Assembly: GCA_003427395.1 (NCBI GenBank)
Contig: BFEA01000370.1
Coordinates: 81,947-104,088, forward strand
Direction of reading: 5' to 3'
Source of the DNA: Chara braunii
Lineage: Eukaryota > Streptophyta > Charophyceae > Charales > Characeae
DNA length: 22,142 nucleotides
The notes under the pieces are model-generated. The model made no database searches. It was not told where the DNA came from and saw only the letters and a program-made list of their open reading frames with translations. Positions 9,526-19,694 of this stretch are shown in pieces. Position 1 is the first letter of the stretch. Each line of letters starts with the position of its first letter. Both the position numbers and the translations under genes were made by a program.

Positions 9526-11407
9526 AGGTACGACTGTAGACCAGGGTGTCGTCTTGGTATACGAGAACGTATTCTTCAAGGATGTCCCTGAACATGTCGT
9601 TCATCGCTGTCTGGAAGGTGGCGGGTGCATTGGTGAGGCTGAATGGCATCACCGTGAACTCGTAGTGGTCGAAGCGCGACCGGAAGGCGGTCTTCAACTG
9701 ATCCTATGCGGCAACGCGGATCTGGTGGTAACCGCTACGACGATCGATCTTCATGAAGAAGCGGTTGTCTGCCAGACGGTCAAACAGCTCATTCGCGCGG
9801 GGCATGGGATAGTTGTTCTTAACCGTGTAACGGTTAAGACCGCGGTAGTCGATGCAGAGGCGGAGAGTTTCGTCCGCTTTGCGAGCAAGGAGGATAGATG
9901 CACCCCAATGCGAGTTATTGGGTTTAATGAAACCCAGTCGAAGGAGCTCCTCAAGTTGACGCTTGAGTTCCGTCGCCTCTGGGATCGAGAGTCGGTACGG
10001 TGCCTGATGGTAAACACAATAGTCAAGCACGAGCTGGATAGAATGCTCAACACCGCGCATCGGGGGAATCCCGCTGTATGAGAAATACTGGGGAAAGACG
10101 TCGCGGTACTCTCGAATCAGGTCGCGAACGGCCGACTCTAAGTCTGTCGTGAACCGTGTGAGTTCCTCAACGTCTGCGTCAGCACGAGACGTATGTGTGG
10201 ACTCGACAGTCGACGGCGCAGGGGCCTGAGACATAGAGGGGGTATTCGCAGGCTGACGAGTGGATGTAGAGATGGGAGCCGCGAAGATGGAAGGAGGGTC
10301 AGGGGGATCGGGCTCCAGAGAGATGAGCTCAACGTCGGCACAGAGTAGATCGTAGCGAAGAAGATCCATGACGTTCACTGAGTAGAACGTGATGTCCTCC
10401 TGTCGTATGAAGTGAGCAAACTGACGAGGGGAAGTGAACGCGATGTTAGGGTGGGACCCTGAGGGACGAGGGTCCTGGGGAGGAAGGTCGGGCGGGGTGT
10501 CGCCCGTGGTTCCAATGAACGGGGCGCGATGGGTCTGACCAGACTTCGTTTTGAGAACAAGGGTCTCGGTCGCCCATTCGGCCTCTGTGCCACGGAACCG
10601 GCGGGACCAGGGAGTGTCAAGGATAAAGTCGTACCGAGTCTCCAACACGTCGAAGTATGCGGAGGAATGGTAGTGCCTACGCGTCCGGGTACTATCCGAT
10701 GGCTGGAGGGTGAAGGAGAAGTGGAGGTCGGGGACCGTCTGATAGAAGAAGCGCTGCGTCTTGTTATCTCCGAGGGTAACGGAGATAGGAGAGCGAGACC
10801 CAGAGGTAGCTAGGCGAGCTTCCTCAACCACTCGAGGGTGAACGAAATCTCCCTGCGAGCCAGAGTCCCATAAAGCGCGGTACACCCTCGTAGATGTCCC
10901 TAGGCGAATAGGGATAATGAGTAGGCTGCGATCAGGGTCAGAGAGCAGAGCGAGAAGACGACGCAGGACGTTGATGTGTCTCGTGAGTCGCTCCTAACGA
11001 GCCTGCAGAATGCTCAAGTCCGGGAGAGATGACAGAACGTCATGGCGAGTCGCCAACTGAGCGCTACAACGGGCTGTGCGAATGGCGCGACACGTCGGAA
11101 GTCTCGGGGGAGAAGCGCTAGATGCGGCGGTCTGCTGGGAGGCAGACGATACCTCGACAGACGACGGGGCAGAGAGAACTGCGTCTGTCATGTCCTGAGG
11201 ATTCTCTGGTGGGGTAGCCAAAAGGGCAAACCGCGACTCGGTGGTCGGGAAGCCAGCTACGAGCGAGGCCTCAGGGGTACAATGCACCGTGGCTAGTTGG
11301 GTGGGGCTGGCCGGGCGGGGCCGGAGGGGGACTGAGATCGGCGCTGACGAGAGAAAAAGAAGGTCAGATGATGAAGGGGAGAGAGGGAAAGGGAGTGGGA
11401 GAGTGGA
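9526..11407 (-). pseudogene. Protease and N-terminal reverse transcriptase remnant of the chromovirus pol
   Basis: One frame is open from 11407 (after a TAA at 11408-11410) apart from two amber codons at 10994-10996 and 9704-9706. The retropepsin catalytic motif is in RALWDSGSQGDF (Asp near 10867). RT begins near 10009 (YRLSIPEA) and shows LCIDYRGLN, the first catalytic Asp in [25 protein letters not shown], and the active-site box as [10 protein letters not shown]; Gln in place of the usual hydrophobic residue is atypical. The 11407-10886 part is Ser/Pro/Ala-rich, then Leu/Arg-rich, with no Gag capsid motif and no CCHC zinc knuckle. The gag gene therefore seems deleted or beyond recognition. 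The frame shifts near 9518-9526, just after the YxDD box. Confidence 0.92.
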
Positions 11408-12143
11408 TTAGGGATGAGAGAGGTGATACCCAGCTCTTGGGTAACCAAGAGCATACAACTTCACAAAGATCCACAAGATCTTGGCCTTCACACACCCCTT
11501 GGGAGAAGGGGTCTTCAAGGTGGTGATGAACTGCTGCTGCCCATTATCTGGGGTTGGCTGAGATCTTGATCAGCCACCCAGTTCCACTGTAGTGCAGCCC
11601 CCTAGCCAGGGGGGTCTTCAAAAAAAAATCCTCAGCAAACTGCCACGTGGCACTTTTGAAGATGGTCACGGGTCAAGAGAGGAGATGTAGAGGGCAAAAA
11701 CTCTTTTGCCAATAACTTTTCACCTGCTGGGTGCAATTTGGCAAAAGAGGTCTTGTTAGAAAACTTTTTGAAAGCCGCTTCCAACGAGATAAGGCGCAGC
11801 ATCAGCCACTGCCTAGAGTAATAGCGCTCGTTGAAAAAACGAGCGCGGATGGGTTTTTTAGAGCTTTTAAAACAAATTGCGATCCTTGAAAGATCGTAGC
11901 TCCTCAACTACCGCACAAAATTCGGTGATCTATAGTTTGTTGGAAGCGGCTCGTCGAGAGCTTTCCAACAAGCTAAAGATCCATAAATTTGGACCACCAG
12001 TGCAGAAGTTACAATCGAAAGAGTGCACCGGTGTCATTACCAAATAAAAGTGGTGAACGTTTTTTTTTTTTTTTTTTTTTTTTGCTCAAACCGTGTGGCA
12101 ACTGATAGGTGGGGTGGGGGGGGGAGAGGATCAGGGAGGAAAG
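11408..12143 (-). other. 5' leader of the chromovirus, non-coding and rich in hairpins
   Basis: About 735 bp separate the primer site from the open frame. Clear hairpins are 11433-11452 (8-bp stem GCTCTTGG/CCAAGAGC), about 11599-11615 (CCCC...GGGG), 11824-11846 (9-bp stem GCGCTCGTT/AACGAGCGC) and about 11940-11968 (TTGGAA/TTTCCAA ends). Retroelement leaders often carry packaging or dimerisation structures; that role here is inference. A 24-T run (A on the element strand) is at 12060-12083. The 91-residue minus-strand ORF at 11632-11907 has no Gag motif and I do not call it. Confidence 0.6.
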
Positions 12144-12158
12144 CCTACTCTGATACCA
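12144..12158 (-). other. Primer binding site, initiator tRNA-Met type
   Basis: On the minus strand the sequence is TGGTATCAGAGTAGG, one base inside the end of the 5' LTR. TGGTATCAGAG is the standard complement of the 3' end of plant initiator tRNA-Met used by many plant Ty3/gypsy and copia elements. This fixes the element's orientation and the inner LTR edge. Confidence 0.9.
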
Positions 12159-12159
12159 G

Positions 12160-12477
12160 TGTGACGTACCCGTCGGGATGGCGGTCCGTCAGGATTAAGA
12201 CGAAGGGATGAGGATGGGGGAGATAGAGATCGAGCTGGAAGGGACAGCGCAGCTCCAACGCAGACTCAACACGTACGTATTCCAATTTGTGCAAATGAAG
12301 AATGAGTCACAAAACAAACTGCAGTTGGGGTATACCCCCAGCGGACTGACTGGACTGGACTGGACTGAATAACCACACGGCCTGTGGGGTCAGGCCACGG
12401 CCTGGTCCCACAGGCCAAACTGGCAAATAGCCAAATAGACCCTGGCTGTGGGCCAGGGTAGATGAAGGCCCGCTGCA
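12160..12477 (-). repeat. 5' LTR of the chromovirus (318 bp)
   Basis: On the element strand it starts TGCAGCGGG and ends TACGTCACA, so it has TG...CA ends. It aligns with 5558-5916 except for a deletion of about 40 bp in the GGACT-repeat stretch. Its terminal hairpin is damaged compared with the other LTR (GACGTACCCGTC in place of GACGGACCCGCC). Confidence 0.9.
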
Positions 12478-12482
12478 AGTAT
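12478..12482. other. Likely target site duplication of the LTR element, right copy
   Basis: AGTAT directly follows the LTR and matches the left AGTAC in four of five positions. Confidence 0.5.
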
Positions 12483-14995
12483 GAAATAATATGAGATCTT
12501 TATTTTTTTTAATAAAGACTTTGCAGAAAATAGTGAGATCTTGACCTAAACCTTTTCAACTCCTTTCATTGTTGCAGCCTTTCCATTGGACGCGAACTGC
12601 TCTCCTCACACGTGTTCATATCCAACCAACCCATTATATGTCATTTCCATGCATTCGAATACATGATCAAAACAATGTTTTTCCCAATTTTAGGGTAAAG
12701 ATCCGGTTCTTGAAGACTTTTGAAAACTTTAGAATATGGGAGAACCATTGATAAAAAAAATATTACTCGAGACTTGGGTGGCGTGGGTAAGCAACCCCTA
12801 GGTCGACAATGGAACACGATGGTAGGAAGAGCGTTTAAGGTCATATAAGGTTTGAGGATGAAAGGTTAACTTATAGGTAAGACTCGGGGGGTAAGAGGTG
12901 CAAAAGTTTAACGGGGGGGGGGAGAATTGTGGAACATAGAGGAGTTTCATGGTGGGTAGAGAGAGAGGCAACCCTAAGTTTTTGATTATTTGTAATGTTT
13001 TAAGCTGCAATATTATATTATGAATTTTTTCAAAATGCGTTTTTAATATTTGGAGACTAAAGTCACTATCATACCTGACTAAATTTGAGGGTTCACGACG
13101 GTTACATTCAAGCAATCAGGGCATGATTTGTGACTGATATGGATGCCTGTTATGTGTATTAGAAGTGGGTGCAACATTATGCGTACATAAAAGTTTTTAT
13201 TTTTTTGTTGGTTCTCTCTCATAAACCTATATAGATAAAAAATGCAAGTGATCTTAAATTTTATACAACATTATGGGCCTCATTGCACTACTCGTCTAAT
13301 ATGACTTTATGGGCAAGTAACGGCGCTGCATTGACTCCCTTGCTCCTTTGCCAACCTCGCATGTGAAAGCATATCGGAAGTGGGCAATATAATTACTAAA
13401 AAAAAAAATGAACCTCCCATACCTGTAGCGAGCAAATTGTGGCAGGACCTCTCCTATCGTTAGAGAACAAGGTAAATAAATTTATACCACATTGAAGTTT
13501 CAAAAGGTGTGTTGGCTTCTACTAACAACCAATATTTTTTTTAGACCAACCCATATGCTATGTCAGATATATAAGAGCGAGTTGCAATCGTCCTTTATAT
13601 AAAAAAATGAACAAGACCTAAAACAGTAAAAAACTAGTATAGTGAGTTCACCACTGGATATAACTTACCCTGCCATGCCCTATATTGTACATCACTCACC
13701 TCGCTATATGGACACTCACCTAAGGTGAGTAAATTTTTAGCGTGAGTATGCTCAACGATGAGGTTCATGGGTTACTCTCCCACCAGGGTGGGATAAAATG
13801 AGTAATGCAACAAAAATCTACTAATGTGTGCATATCTGGTTTTACGCAAATTAATATTTGGTTAGCATAAATAATGAACGGTTGGGAGGTCTCATTGGCA
13901 ATGTGTTAGAGTTAGTATAACATACATTTTAATTCAAGGTGAAAATACAGTTATAATTTTTCTTCATTGGATGATGGAGGATTTTACGGTTGATGTTTTA
14001 CATAAGCAAATGATCATTTGCAATACATTATATTTAAACTACAAGTACACTTGAGTCTAATGAACTCCTATTGTATGCCAAGTTTTGCCAAACTGTCAGT
14101 TATATATATATATATATATATGTATATTTTAATGGCGTCACTAACCATTTGTAGTTTACCATCCCCAAACCTCTAAATTTTTAGGAGAGAGTCAAGTTTT
14201 AAAGTTGTTTGTGGCTGTGTATTGACGGTTTAAAAATAAAATAAAAAATGGTAATGATGACATTTTGCAATAAACATTTTTATATTATGTTTGTTTTGCA
14301 GCAAACAATTGTAAATTTGACAAGTTTTCTTCCTTTTAGTGGTCCCTTATACATTGCTCCTTCATTTATAAACTTCAAGAAAAATACATCATGATCCTAA
14401 CATATAGTATCTCGTTCTACCAGAAGACAGATATGATAAGGCGTTATGAATTATCTTATTGACCATATTATGTATTTGGGATATGATGTGCACAAGACGA
14501 ACATGTCTACCTATTTTTTTTCCTATACCCCTTAGTGCGCCTTTCGAATATTGTATACAGTGGACTCCATGTTTTTCGTGATGTCATTCTTTCCCATTCA
14601 ACGATGAAACTGTCAATGCCGAGATAAAAAGTTAGACACATTTGTAAAAAAAAAACAAAAGCACACACACACACATAGTCAATGCTCTAATAAAAAGATT
14701 TCGTAATGACAAGTGGATATTTGCAAAATGTGAGAATCGCCCTTTGAGGTATATAAGGGGTCCACTCATTAAATGTGCAAATTTCTAATTTTTTTTTAAT
14801 GTTACATGAAATTAAATATTTTTTAACCGTTGTGCATTATGAGGTGAATCAAAACAATAATATAAGTGAACATAAATAAATAGTCATTGTATCGAGGGCA
14901 TTAACTAGAGAGAGTGAGACCATAAGTAAAAAGTTATGGCCACTCCATTTCATAACATTATTAAAAAGTCAAATGAAAGTAAATAATATTGATAT
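12483..14995. other. AT-rich intergenic stretch, no gene recognised
   Basis: Reading frames are short and without motifs. Minor structure only: a small hairpin at 13714-13730 (ACTCACCT/AGGTGAGT), a TA tract at 14100-14121 and a short CA tract near 14663-14675. Confidence 0.7.
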
Positions 14996-15660
14996 AGTTG
15001 TTGTGTTGGACTCTGTATTGTTGGGGGTATCTGTCAAGATTCATACTCTTGCCCTTCCTTTGACTTAATTGACCCTTTTGTCGGTCTCTACTTCTTACTC
15101 ATCGCAGACTTTGTTGTTGTGATTCGAGATTTGATCCGGAAACCTGTTTTTTTGTATTTGCGGTTCGGATTGAGAAATTAAGCTTCGTGTGTAGGTAGTA
15201 GCTCAGATTCGATCTTGTGACTTGGACCCGGGTACTTACCGGTTCAAGATGATTCACGACATTTCGATTGGAATTCTTTGTCTGGAGTTTTATCTTATGA
15301 CCTGTTGTTGGTGAGACGATACGTTTCGACTCTACGAATTTAATAAGTGAGTTTGGTCGGTTGAAGTGAAGCGGTGTTTTCTACAGGTGGTCTACGTAAT
15401 ATATTAGGACAGTCCTAAACAGTTTTTTCCTAAGTGACTTCAGACCCTTTATGAGTTCTGGTTGTCAGTCAGACGAAACCGATCGGGTCGTACACTTGTC
15501 GGAACTCCGTTTTAACATTTGAGCTTCATATTTATCTTTCGTTAACAAGTCCTGTTCGGGACAACTGTCTATGGTGTATTGTCGTCTTCGTCTTCACCTT
15601 CCTTTTCCTTCTTCTTCTTCTCTCTCCCTCCTCCTCCCTTTCTTCTCTTGGGCTTGATGT
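14996..15660. other. Region of distinctly higher GC, possible solo LTR or gene relic
   Basis: Base composition shifts from the surrounding AT-rich DNA to a near-balanced mix, then ends in a pyrimidine tract at 15573-15652 (CTTCTTCTTCTCTCTCCCTCC-like). No ORF or domain is visible. It begins near TGTTGGACTC, which could be an LTR start, but I could not find a matching CA end with a target duplication. Function unknown. Confidence 0.35.
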
Positions 15661-15929
15661 GCATTGGTGTGCTTGACTACATTCATCTTACTGTCTTTGC
15701 TGTAAGCGTAACATACATATCTATCTTGTTGAGTCGTATGCTAAGATTGATGCAATAGTTATGAATCTCTTGCATTAAAAAGTATACAATTATTTGTCCA
15801 TAACTTCTATTTACCAGATAATATCAAATTGTGAGATTAAACTCATCCACAAATATATAAGATGCTTTTGTTTAGTAGTTATTTATTTCAAGTGATAAAA
15901 TAGGTTTTTTTATATAAATAGTTTTATGC

Positions 15930-16375
15930 CCGGCCAGTCCTGGTCGGCCGAGTACCCGGGTGTCACGGGGGTCTGACACCGGGGATTCCTAAGAGTGTAA
16001 AAAAATAAATAAATAAATTGTACTGTCTCAAAGGACAAAAAATTTGGGCGTATTTCTTTTTTTGCGAGTTGGCTATCAATGGGGGGGGATGAGAGTATAC
16101 ATTGGTTTTAAAAAGGTCAAAAGAGTTTAAAGATTTGCCTTAGTGTGATTCTGTTATTTTCTTTTTTATCGCCGATTCCGTAAGGAATTTTAATATGACC
16201 CTCAACTAAAAGTCGGTGTATTACGATTCTACACAACATTTTAAAAAAAATAAAAAAAATTATTATTATTATTTTATTTGCATTGTGGCGACTCGGAACC
16301 CTGCCCGGGGGTCATGCCCGGACTGGTACCCGGGCATAAGTTGGGTGCCCGGGCGCCCGAAAAAACAACCTAGGG
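15930..16375. mobile_element. Non-autonomous insertion with GC-rich, partly inverted ends
   Basis: A GC-rich block (GCCCGGCCAGTCC...GTACCCGGG) at 15930 and a second (GCCCGGACTGGTACCCGGGC) ending near 16360 are roughly inverted. Between them the DNA is AT-rich and contains a diverged copy of the conserved block GTAAAGAATTTNGATGTGA seen in other repeats of this window. AATAGTTTTAT lies just left of the insert and again at 16389, and the AT-rich flank 15800-15930 resembles 16446-16576. Either a target duplication or older tandem repeats could explain this. No transposase is encoded. Confidence 0.45.
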
Positions 16376-16900
16376 TTTTTATTATTTAATAGTTTTATAA
16401 GGGGTAGATCCTTATCCAGTGGTTTGGGTTTAAGGACCTTTGTTCATAACTCTTATTAACGAAATAAGATTATATTATGATATTGAACTTATTCACAAAT
16501 TTACAATATATTTTTATTTGACAATTTTTCATAACAAGTAATAAAATAAGATTTTCATTTATCAATAGTTTTATAAGAGATAGACCCTTATCCAATGGTT
16601 TGGTGTTGAGGACCTGCTTGGTCTTTGAGCAAGGATCTAAGTGTCAAAAAACGAGCACAATATTCTTTAAACCTAACAATTATTAACTATTGTTGGTTGT
16701 GTCCTCGTTATGTCAAATAAAACCATTTCGAATGGATGGTTCAAAGTCAAATAAAATGTTTCCTTGTTGTAAACCTTGGATAATAAGCATAATATTTTTG
16801 TAAATGTACATTTAACGCCTTTTTTTTTCTCTTCATATACACATTGTTTTTAAAAGTAAATTTATTTCTAAAGGTGATAAAAGTATCAACAAAAAACCTA
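16376..16900. other. AT-rich non-coding stretch with a diverged direct repeat
   Basis: AATAGTTTTATAAGGGGTAG at 16389 recurs in diverged form near 16565, each followed by a YCCTTATCCARTGGTTTGG segment. No gene is seen. Confidence 0.6.
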
Positions 16901-17750
16901 GGCTACCAGAGTGGCCCAGGTCCACTTGCCCGGCCGGGCGAAAAAGAAATAAAAAAAGAAAAAAAGAAAAACTATTATTTTAATTAAATTTTTATTTTAA
17001 ATTCGGTAAAGAATTTTGATGTGATCCTGAGGCAAAAGTTGTTCAGTTTATTTTTTTGCACAACATAGTTTTTTTTCGTATTTTTTTGATTTTTATTGTT
17101 TCTATTTTTTTTGGCTCGGACCTTCCCTGGTCCTTGCACGGCCGGGTTGACTGGGAAAATAGGGTGACCTGGGCGGCCCGGCTGGTAGCCTCGCAGAAAA
17201 CGAGTTTTTTTTTTTTTAATGTCTCAATTATATTGATAGGGAGTTGCACTTGAAACAAAGTCTAACAACCCATAAAACCTTATTATTATGTCTCGAGCTG
17301 GGCTACCAGAGTGGTCGGGGTTCACTTGCCCGACCGAAAAAAATAATAATAATAAAATAAAAAAATAAAATTATTTTTTATTTTAAAATTGTTAAAGAAT
17401 TTCGATGTAACCCTGAAGCAAGCATTGTTCAATTTATGTTTCTGCATAACCTGTTTTTTTTTTGTTTTTTTTTTGTGGGGGGGGGGGAACCTTCGCTAGT
17501 CCTTTCACGGCTAGGCCGCCCGAGAAAATAGGGTGACCCGGATGGCCCGAGTGGTTGCCTAGGTCTCGGGCTTATTGATATGGAGTTACACATATTAGAA
17601 CCAAGTCCAACACCATAAAAACTTACCAAAGTATGAACAACCCTCAAGGAAAAAAATAATATTTTTGACATAAAATAAAAATATATTGAGTTTTTTTATA
17701 GGCTACAAGAGTGGCCCGGGTCCACTTGCCCGGCGGGGCAAATATACATA
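16901..17750 (+). repeat. 400-bp tandem repeat, units starting at 16901, 17301 and 17701
   Basis: Each unit begins GGCTACMAGAGTGG at exactly 400-bp steps. It then has a GC block (CACTTGCCCGGC-like), an AT block with GGTAAAGAATTTCGATGTAA-type sequence near offset 95-105, a second GC block (CCTGGTCCTTGCACGGCCGG) and a closing GGTAGCCT or GGTTGCCT. In unit 1, AGGCTACCAG (16900-16909) and CTGGTAGCCT (17182-17191) form a perfect 10-bp inverted repeat, so the unit may have begun as a small MITE-like element. Unit 3 is broken at 17750 by the palindromic element and resumes at 19203. Confidence 0.75.
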
Positions 17751-19202
17751 CAAGGTCACCAGCCCGTACATACGGAGGTCCCCGGGCAGACCTCCGTACG
17801 TACCGGCGTTCGGGGTTCCGTACGGGGTCCGGACCCAGGCGTTCGGCCCCCGCCAAAACTTATTTCAGGGCCTAAAAATAATTATTTTTTTTTTAATTTG
17901 TTTTTGTGAGTTCTCTATGACATGATGTACGTGCCTGTAAATTTTCAAGTCATTTGGCTAAGCCAAATAAGAATTAAAAATCGCCAAAGATGGCGGTGTC
18001 AAAAAGTGCTCGCCCACATATTTTTTTACTTTTTACTTGAAACTTTTTTAGTGGGTTTTGTATTATGTGAAGTACACATCTGTAAATTTTAAGGGCATTT
18101 AACTTTGCCCAAAAAAAATAAAAAATCGCCAAAGATGGCGGTGTAGAAAACATGCTCGCGCACTCACTAAATTTAATTCTCTTTTTATTTTTATTTATTT
18201 TTATCATTAGTATTTGTTTTCCATATTTTATTTACATTTCAAATTTGGTAAGGAATTCGGATGTATCGCTGAGGCAAATCTTGTTTAATTTATGTTTCTC
18301 CATAACATATATGTTTTTCAGATTTTTTGGATGATTTTTGTTTTTTTTTGGGGGGGGGTGGGGGGGGTCCGTGTTCGCCCCGAACGGCCGAACGCATCCC
18401 CAAGGGGTCCCATACGTTCGGGCGTTCGGGTTCGGGCGTTCGGGATGACGTTCGGGACGGGCCGAACGGCCGAACACGAACGCCTGAACGTATGGGACCC
18501 CTTGGGGATGCGTTCGGTCGTTCGGGGCGAACGCGGACCCCCACCCACCACCCCCAAAAAAAAAAAAAAAAAACGTCATCCAAAAAATCTGAAAAACATA
18601 TATGTTATGGAGAAACGTAAATTAAACAAGATTTGTCTGAGCATTAGATCCGAATTCCTTACCAAATTAGAAATAAAAATAAAATACGGAAAACAAATAC
18701 TAATAATAAAAAAAAATAAAAAATAAAAAGAGAATTAAATTTAGTGAGTGCGCGAGCATGTTTTCGACACCACCCTCTTTGGCGATTTTTTATTTTTTTA
18801 AAGCATAGCTAAATGCCCTGAAAAATTACTGTACTTCACATAATACAATACCCACTAAAAAAGTTTCAAAAAATAATAAAAGTTTTTAGACCCCAAACTA
18901 AAGTGAAAACAAAAAGTAAAAACTGAAAAAATACGTGGGCGAACACTTTTTGACACTGCCATCTTTGACGATTTTTACTTCTTATTTGGCTCAGCCAAAT
19001 GATTTGGAAATTCACTGGCATGTACCTCACGTCATAGAGAACTAAAAAAAAAAAAAATCAGAAAACAATAATTATTTTTAGGCCACGAAATAATTTTTGG
19101 CGGGGGCTGAACGCCGTCGGGTTCGGACCCCGTACTTCTCCGAACGCCCGTACGTACGGAGGTCTGCCTGGGGACCTCCGTACGTACGGGCTGGTGACCA
19201 TG
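17751..19202. mobile_element. 1.45-kb nearly palindromic (head-to-head) member of the CAGGGTWACC family
   Basis: The two halves are reverse complements from end to end, with CAAGGTCACC at 17751 and GGTGACCATG at 19193-19202. Each half has, from outside in: a CGTACG/CGTTCGG-rich end, GGGCCTAAAAATAATT-type DNA, two copies of the CGCCAAAGATGGCG block, the GGTAAGGAATTCGGATG block, and a GC-rich core. The core (18365-18540) is itself a strong inverted repeat centred near 18452. The right arm is about 45 bp longer, which moves the overall centre to about 18476. It looks like a fusion of two elements that keeps only the left-type end on both sides. ORFs across it (for example 18292-18726) are products of the GC-rich repeats. 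Confidence 0.8.
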
Positions 19203-19327
19203 TATATATATATATATATATTGAATTTAATTTTTATTTCACATTTGGTAAATAATTTCGATGTGAACCTAAGGCAAAAGTTTTTCAGTTTATTTTTCTG
19301 CATAACATAATGTTTTTTTTTTTTTTT
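19203..19327 (+). repeat. Resumed third unit of the 400-bp tandem repeat
   Basis: After a TA tract (19203-19221), the AT block returns with GGTAAATAATTTCGATGTGA. If 17751-19202 is left out, this block lies about 95 bp from the unit start, matching 105 and 91 bp in units 1 and 2. The rest of the unit runs into the gap. Confidence 0.7.
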
Positions 19328-19642
19328 NNNNNNNNNNNNNNNNNNNNNNNNNNNNNNNNNNNNNNNNNNNNNNNNNNNNNNNNNNNNNNNNNNNNNNNNN
19401 NNNNNNNNNNNNNNNNNNNNNNNNNNNNNNNNNNNNNNNNNNNNNNNNNNNNNNNNNNNNNNNNNNNNNNNNNNNNNNNNNNNNNNNNNNNNNNNNNNNN
19501 NNNNNNNNNNNNNNNNNNNNNNNNNNNNNNNNNNNNNNNNNNNNNNNNNNNNNNNNNNNNNNNNNNNNNNNNNNNNNNNNNNNNNNNNNNNNNNNNNNNN
19601 NNNNNNNNNNNNNNNNNNNNNNNNNNNNNNNNNNNNNNNNNN
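19328..19642. other. Assembly gap, 315 Ns
   Basis: The gap lies between a poly-T run and a TA microsatellite, both hard to assemble. Its true length is unknown. Translations spanning it are meaningless. Confidence 1.

Positions 19643-19691
<49 letters not shown>
19643..19691. repeat. TA microsatellite
   Basis: An uninterrupted (AT)n tract follows the gap and directly abuts the next element's CAGGGTTACC end. Confidence 0.95.

Positions 19692-19694
<3 letters not shown>

Larger units (their letters stand above)
5558..12477 (-). mobile_element. Decayed Ty3/gypsy chromovirus LTR retrotransposon
   Basis: The element reads on the minus strand: 5' LTR 12160-12477, primer site 12144-12158, leader, a short open frame without recognisable Gag, protease, reverse transcriptase, RNase H, integrase, chromodomain, 3' untranslated region, 3' LTR 5558-5916. 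The order PR-RT-RH-INT plus a C-terminal chromodomain defines a chromovirus (Metaviridae). The coding region has six in-frame stops (10994, 9704, 9435, 8326, 7906, 7453) and two frameshifts (near 9518-9526 and 8350-8372). The LTRs differ at about twenty sites by eye plus an indel. All this points to an old, inactive insertion. The interior is clearly more GC-rich than the flanking DNA. Confidence 0.93.

Noticed and set aside
9554-10081. 175-residue plus-strand ORF
   Set aside because: It is antisense to the RT region, whose conserved motifs are on the minus strand.
6862-11407. TAG reassigned to an amino acid in this genome
   Set aside because: The element also has two frameshifts, and one TAG replaces a family Trp position while others fit Gln; simple decay explains this better.
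11632-11907. 91-residue minus-strand ORF in the chromovirus leader as Gag
   Set aside because: No capsid or zinc-knuckle motif, and it overlaps hairpin-rich leader sequence.
16901-17750. CRISPR-like array
   Set aside because: Units are 400 bp and near-identical throughout, with no short-repeat/spacer pattern, and the DNA is eukaryotic.
18232-18726. ORFs up to 144 residues across the GC-rich palindrome
   Set aside because: The inverted repeat gives mirror ORFs on both strands; composition, not selection, keeps them open.
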